6,773 bases of DNA. Origin: JBGTBQ01 sp041749275. Lineage in GTDB: Bacteria > Acidobacteriota > Blastocatellia > Pyrinomonadales > Pyrinomonadaceae. Below, in pieces: positions 4,197-6,773 of this stretch. Both the position numbers and the translations under genes were made by a program. Location: contig JBGTBQ010000357.1 of NCBI GenBank assembly GCA_041749275.1, positions 1 to 6,773 of the forward strand, written 5' to 3'. Within the stretch, counting starts at the first letter, position 1. Each line of letters starts with the position of its first letter. The notes beneath the pieces are model-generated. The model was not told the DNA's origin. It was given only the letters and a program-made list of their open reading frames with translations, and did not search any database.

Positions 4197-5243
4197 ATGT
4201 CTGAACTCGAACCTATCAGCGTGCGCGAGATGAACGTGGTGGATGAAGATCGGGAGTTTGAGAAGTCGCTGCGGCCCACACGGCTCGCCGAGTACATCGG
4301 GCAGAAGAAAGCGACGGAGAACCTCGGCGTCTACATCCGCGCCGCGCTCAATCGCCGCGAGGCGCTCGACCACGTTCTGCTGACGGGGCCGCCGGGCCTC
4401 GGCAAGACGACGCTCTCCAACATCATCGCCAACGAGATGGGCGCGGAGATGCGCTCGACCGCCGGGCCGGTCATCGAAAAGTCGGGCGACCTTGCGGCGC
4501 TCCTCACCAACTTGCAGGAAGGCGACGTGCTCTTCATTGACGAGATTCACCGCCTGAATCCCGCCATCGAAGAAGTCCTCTACCCGGCGATGGAGGACTA
4601 TCAACTCGATCTGATGATCGGACAGGGCACCGCCGCGCGCTCGATCAAACTCGACCTGCCGAAGTTCACCTTGATCGGCGCGACGACGCGCGCCGGACTC
4701 ATCACCGCTCCGCTTCGCGGTCGCTTCGGCATCGTCTTCCACCTTAATTTCTACACGCACGAAGAACTGGAATTGATCGTCCGCCGCTCCGCCGGCATCC
4801 TCGGCACCGAGACCACGGTCGAGGGTGCGCGCGAAATCGCACGACGCGCGCGCGGCACCCCGCGCATCGCCAACCGCCTCTTGCGCCGCGTCCGCGACTA
4901 CGCCGAGGTCGAGCACGACGGGCGCATCACCAAAGAGGTCGCCGACGACGCGCTCAATCGCATGGAGGTGGACACCTTCGGCCTCGACGAGATGGATCGA
5001 AAATTACTGCTCATGATTATTCAACAACATCAGGGCGGCCCCGTCGGACTCAACCACATGAGCGCCGCGTTGCAAGAAGAAAAAGACACCATCGAAGAGA
5101 TCATCGAGCCGTATCTCATTCAAATCGGCTTCCTCAACCGCACCCCCCGTGGGCGCATGGCCGCGCGGCTCGCCTACGAGCATTTCGGCATCGCGCCCCC
5201 GCAAGCATCTCCCCATCGCCCCGGACTCTTCGACGCGGAATAA
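4197..5243 (+). CDS. ruvB: Holliday junction branch-migration ATPase RuvB
   Basis: RuvB is the hexameric AAA+ motor that pumps DNA through the RuvA-bound junction using ATP. From the ATG at 4197 it is 348 aa, within the family norm; an in-frame TTG at 4191 would add only two residues. Motifs in order: the N-terminal RPTRLAEYIGQ (26-36); Walker A GPPGLGKTT (64-72) with K70; the RuvB-specific AGPVIEKSGDLA (89-100); Walker B VLFIDEIHR (111-119) with D115/E116; sensor 1 region GATTRAG (161-167); the arginine finger region LRGRFG (173-178) with R174; and sensor 2 region RGTPRIANRLLRRVRD (219-234). The C-terminal winged-helix DNA-binding domain (about 263-335) ends in GFLNRTPRGRMA. No key residue is missing. 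The gene lacks a recognisable Shine-Dalgarno; the hairpin arm of the heptad array ends 6 nt before the ATG. It is presumably co-transcribed with ruvA and with the next gene 20 nt downstream. Confidence 0.98.
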   Translation: MSELEPISVREMNVVDEDREFEKSLRPTRLAEYIGQKKATENLGVYIRAALNRREALDHVLLTGPPGLGKTTLSNIIANEMGAEMRSTAGPVIEKSGDLAALLTNLQEGDVLFIDEIHRLNPAIEEVLYPAMEDYQLDLMIGQGTAARSIKLDLPKFTLIGATTRAGLITAPLRGRFGIVFHLNFYTHEELELIVRRSAGILGTETTVEGAREIARRARGTPRIANRLLRRVRDYAEVEHDGRITKEVADDALNRMEVDTFGLDEMDRKLLLMIIQQHQGGPVGLNHMSAALQEEKDTIEEIIEPYLIQIGFLNRTPRGRMAARLAYEHFGIAPPQASPHRPGLFDAE

Positions 5244-5263
5244 CTTCCGCCGGATGATAAGCC

Positions 5264-6773
5264 GTGAACTTGCCGCCTCGTATATCAAGATTCGCGCTCG
5301 CGTCGCTTCTCGCCGTCGCGCTCGCGCCGACCGACCTTCTGCTCGCGCAGGAGCGCGCCGCGCCCCCTGCGCCGCCGCGACCGAAACCTTCAGCCACGCC
5401 GAAACAGAACCCGAAGGGCAAACGCGACCCGAAGGCGCGAGCGCGACGTGAGCAACAACTCGCCCTCGCCGCGCTGCTCGAAGCGGCTGAGGCCGCGCGC
5501 ACGCTCGAACAGCCGTTAGATAAAGTTGAAGTTCTGGCCGAAGCCGCCGATGCGCTCTGGCCCTTCGACGAACAGACGGCGCGCTCCATGCTCCGCCGCG
5601 CATGGGAAGTAACGACCGCGCCCGGCGCCGTCGAAGCGTTCAAGCCGGAGGAGGACGAATCGGAGACCGGCGCGCGTGAGTTGATTTACATTGCGCGCCA
5701 GCACGTCATCACGTTGGCGGCGCGGCACGACACGCGGTTGGCCGAAAGTTACATGCGGGAGTTTACGCGCGGACAGGACGACGCCGGCGAAGAGGCCGCC
5801 GATTCCGCGCCCGCCGATAACGCCGCCCGTTCCACGCGCGGCGGGTGGCGTCAGCCGAGTCCGCAGAGCTTGCGGAGACTCTGGACGGCGCACGCCCTCG
5901 TCAGTCAGGGCGCTTACAGGAACGCCGCCGCCATCGTCGCGCCCGCTGTCAACGAAGGGGTGAACAGACCGCTTCTCGACTTCATCCTCCGCCTCCGCGC
6001 CTTCGACCCGCGCGAGGCGGACGCGCTCTATCTGCGCCTGCTTGAGAGGACGCGGGCGGACGCCGAGGCGGACGCCAACGACGTGCTGTTGCTGTCAACG
6101 CCCATCGTCTCGCCCGAACTGTACGCCTCAATCGGCGCGGACGGCGCGACCAATTTCGCTACGGTCATGCGTCGTGACGACGGCGCGCAGGCTGAAGAGC
6201 CGTCCGCGCCGCCGCTGAGGTTGCGCCGCGCCTTCTTCGATACAGCGGCGGCGGTGCTCTTGCGGCTCACGCCGTTCGGCGGAGCGGCGGAGAGTGCGCG
6301 CGGCGCGGCGACGGCCAGCTACTTCGCCATCGGGCGGCTGCTCCCCTTCTTCGACCGCGAAGCTCCACAGTATGCGCCGGAGTTGCGCGCACGGATGGCC
6401 GCGCTCGTGCACGAGCTTGACGAGGCGCGGCGCAACGCTCTCTCCGAACAGATGCGGACACGTACTCTGAAATCAAAAAATTCCACGGACCCTCTGCGGC
6501 CCGCGCTGGAACGGCTGCAAGATGTGAGCGACGAGAGGGAGCGTGAACGGCTGCGCTTCGAGGCCGTCGCGGTCGCCGCCGAGCGAAAGTTTTGGGATCG
6601 TGCGCGGCAGTTGGCCGGAGAGATCGGCGACGCGGAACTGCGGCGCGCGGCCTTCACGCTGATCGCCGTCCAGCAGCTCAAGAGCCTTGCCGAAGCCTTC
6701 AAGGACGAAGAGGCGGTGGATGACTTCGAGCGCGCCGCCGCTTTTACGCGCGCCGCGGACGCGCCGCAGGCCG
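5264..6773 (+). CDS. Exported helix-rich, cysteine-free protein, function unknown (partial, 3' end cut)
   Basis: An uninterrupted frame of 503 codons runs from a GTG at 5264 to the window edge with no stop, so the true length is unknown. GGATGA at 5252-5257 lies 6 nt before the GTG and could serve as ribosome binding site; the ATG inside it (5254) is in another frame that stops after about 65 codons. The N-terminus is a signal peptide: Arg at 6 and 9, hydrophobic 10-28, likely cleavage after LLLA at 25-28. A Pro/Lys/Arg-rich linker spans about 31-62. The remainder is rich in Ala, Arg, Glu and Leu and reads as a series of amphipathic helices, for example KVEVLAEAADALWPFDEQTA at 87-106 and the charged helices after about residue 415. 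This suggests a TPR-like or other alpha-solenoid scaffold. No cysteine occurs in the 503 residues. I do not recognise a family. It sits 20 nt after ruvB, so it is probably in the same transcript, though an envelope protein has no evident link to recombination. Confidence 0.85.
   Translation, partial: MNLPPRISRFALASLLAVALAPTDLLLAQERAAPPAPPRPKPSATPKQNPKGKRDPKARARREQQLALAALLEAAEAARTLEQPLDKVEVLAEAADALWPFDEQTARSMLRRAWEVTTAPGAVEAFKPEEDESETGARELIYIARQHVITLAARHDTRLAESYMREFTRGQDDAGEEAADSAPADNAARSTRGGWRQPSPQSLRRLWTAHALVSQGAYRNAAAIVAPAVNEGVNRPLLDFILRLRAFDPREADALYLRLLERTRADAEADANDVLLLSTPIVSPELYASIGADGATNFATVMRRDDGAQAEEPSAPPLRLRRAFFDTAAAVLLRLTPFGGAAESARGAATASYFAIGRLLPFFDREAPQYAPELRARMAALVHELDEARRNALSEQMRTRTLKSKNSTDPLRPALERLQDVSDERERERLRFEAVAVAAERKFWDRARQLAGEIGDAELRRAAFTLIAVQQLKSLAEAFKDEEAVDDFERAAAFTRAADAPQA

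Noticed and set aside
4002..4916. Minus-strand open frame of 304 codons
   Set aside because: It is antisense to the end of ruvA, the heptad array and much of ruvB, with no domain and low-complexity composition; the + strand genes are unambiguous.
5149..5451. Plus-strand frame of 100 codons across the ruvB end, with an internal ATG at 5254
   Set aside because: It overlaps the end of ruvB and the start of the long 5264 frame, is Arg/Ala-rich without motif, and stops at 5451, while the 5264 frame stays open for 503 codons with a signal peptide.
1..6773. tRNA, rRNA, riboswitch or integrase/phage genes
   Set aside because: No cloverleaf, rRNA segment, aptamer core or integrase motif was recognised in the gaps by eye; the only mobile signature is the TIR element at 2221-2435.

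Overview
This window looks like chromosomal DNA from a GC-rich bacterium with structured intergenic regions. Codon use, protein style (secreted alpha-helical and Cys-rich proteins of unknown function) and small dispersed repeats remind me most of Acidobacteriota such as Blastocatellia. That placement is a recollection-based inference, since no taxonomic marker is decisive here. Six genes are supported on the + strand and one, cut by the window edge, on the - strand.

Layout. (1) 1-261, minus strand: the first 87 codons of a protein with a short amphipathic N-terminal helix, a Pro/Ala/Glu linker and an ITExDVR segment. This architecture resembles cargo enzymes of bacterial microcompartments. 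(2) 262-468: a divergent intergenic region with an inverted array of 7-nt repeats, a sigma70-like promoter and the leader of the next gene. (3) 469-1038: hpt, a purine-salvage phosphoribosyltransferase, best started at a TTG with a perfect Shine-Dalgarno. (4) 1039-1106: a second, degenerate heptad array. (5) 1107-2138: an exported metallo-beta-lactamase-fold hydrolase. (6) 2139-2450: a MITE-like element of about 215 bp with 17-bp terminal inverted repeats and three copies of a GCTCC/GGAGC hairpin. (7) 2451-3149: an exported six-cysteine protein with an SH3-like segment. (8) 3150-3489: two strong hairpins, a 21-bp tandem repeat and the ruvA promoter. (9) 3490-5243: ruvA and ruvB, separated by a third inverted heptad array. 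(10) 5264-6773: a long exported, cysteine-free, helix-rich protein starting 20 nt after ruvB and running off the window.

How the genes relate. RuvA and RuvB together form the Holliday-junction branch-migration motor; ruvC is not in the window. The other genes (purine salvage, secreted hydrolase, two secreted proteins of unknown role) have no obvious shared pathway, so this is mostly ordinary housekeeping sequence.

The most unusual signal lies between the genes. Three of the gaps carry arrays of 7-nt repeats with different unit sequences but the same plan: four tandem heptads, a loop, then inverted heptads. In two cases the 3' arm stops only 5-6 nt before an ATG that has no Shine-Dalgarno.
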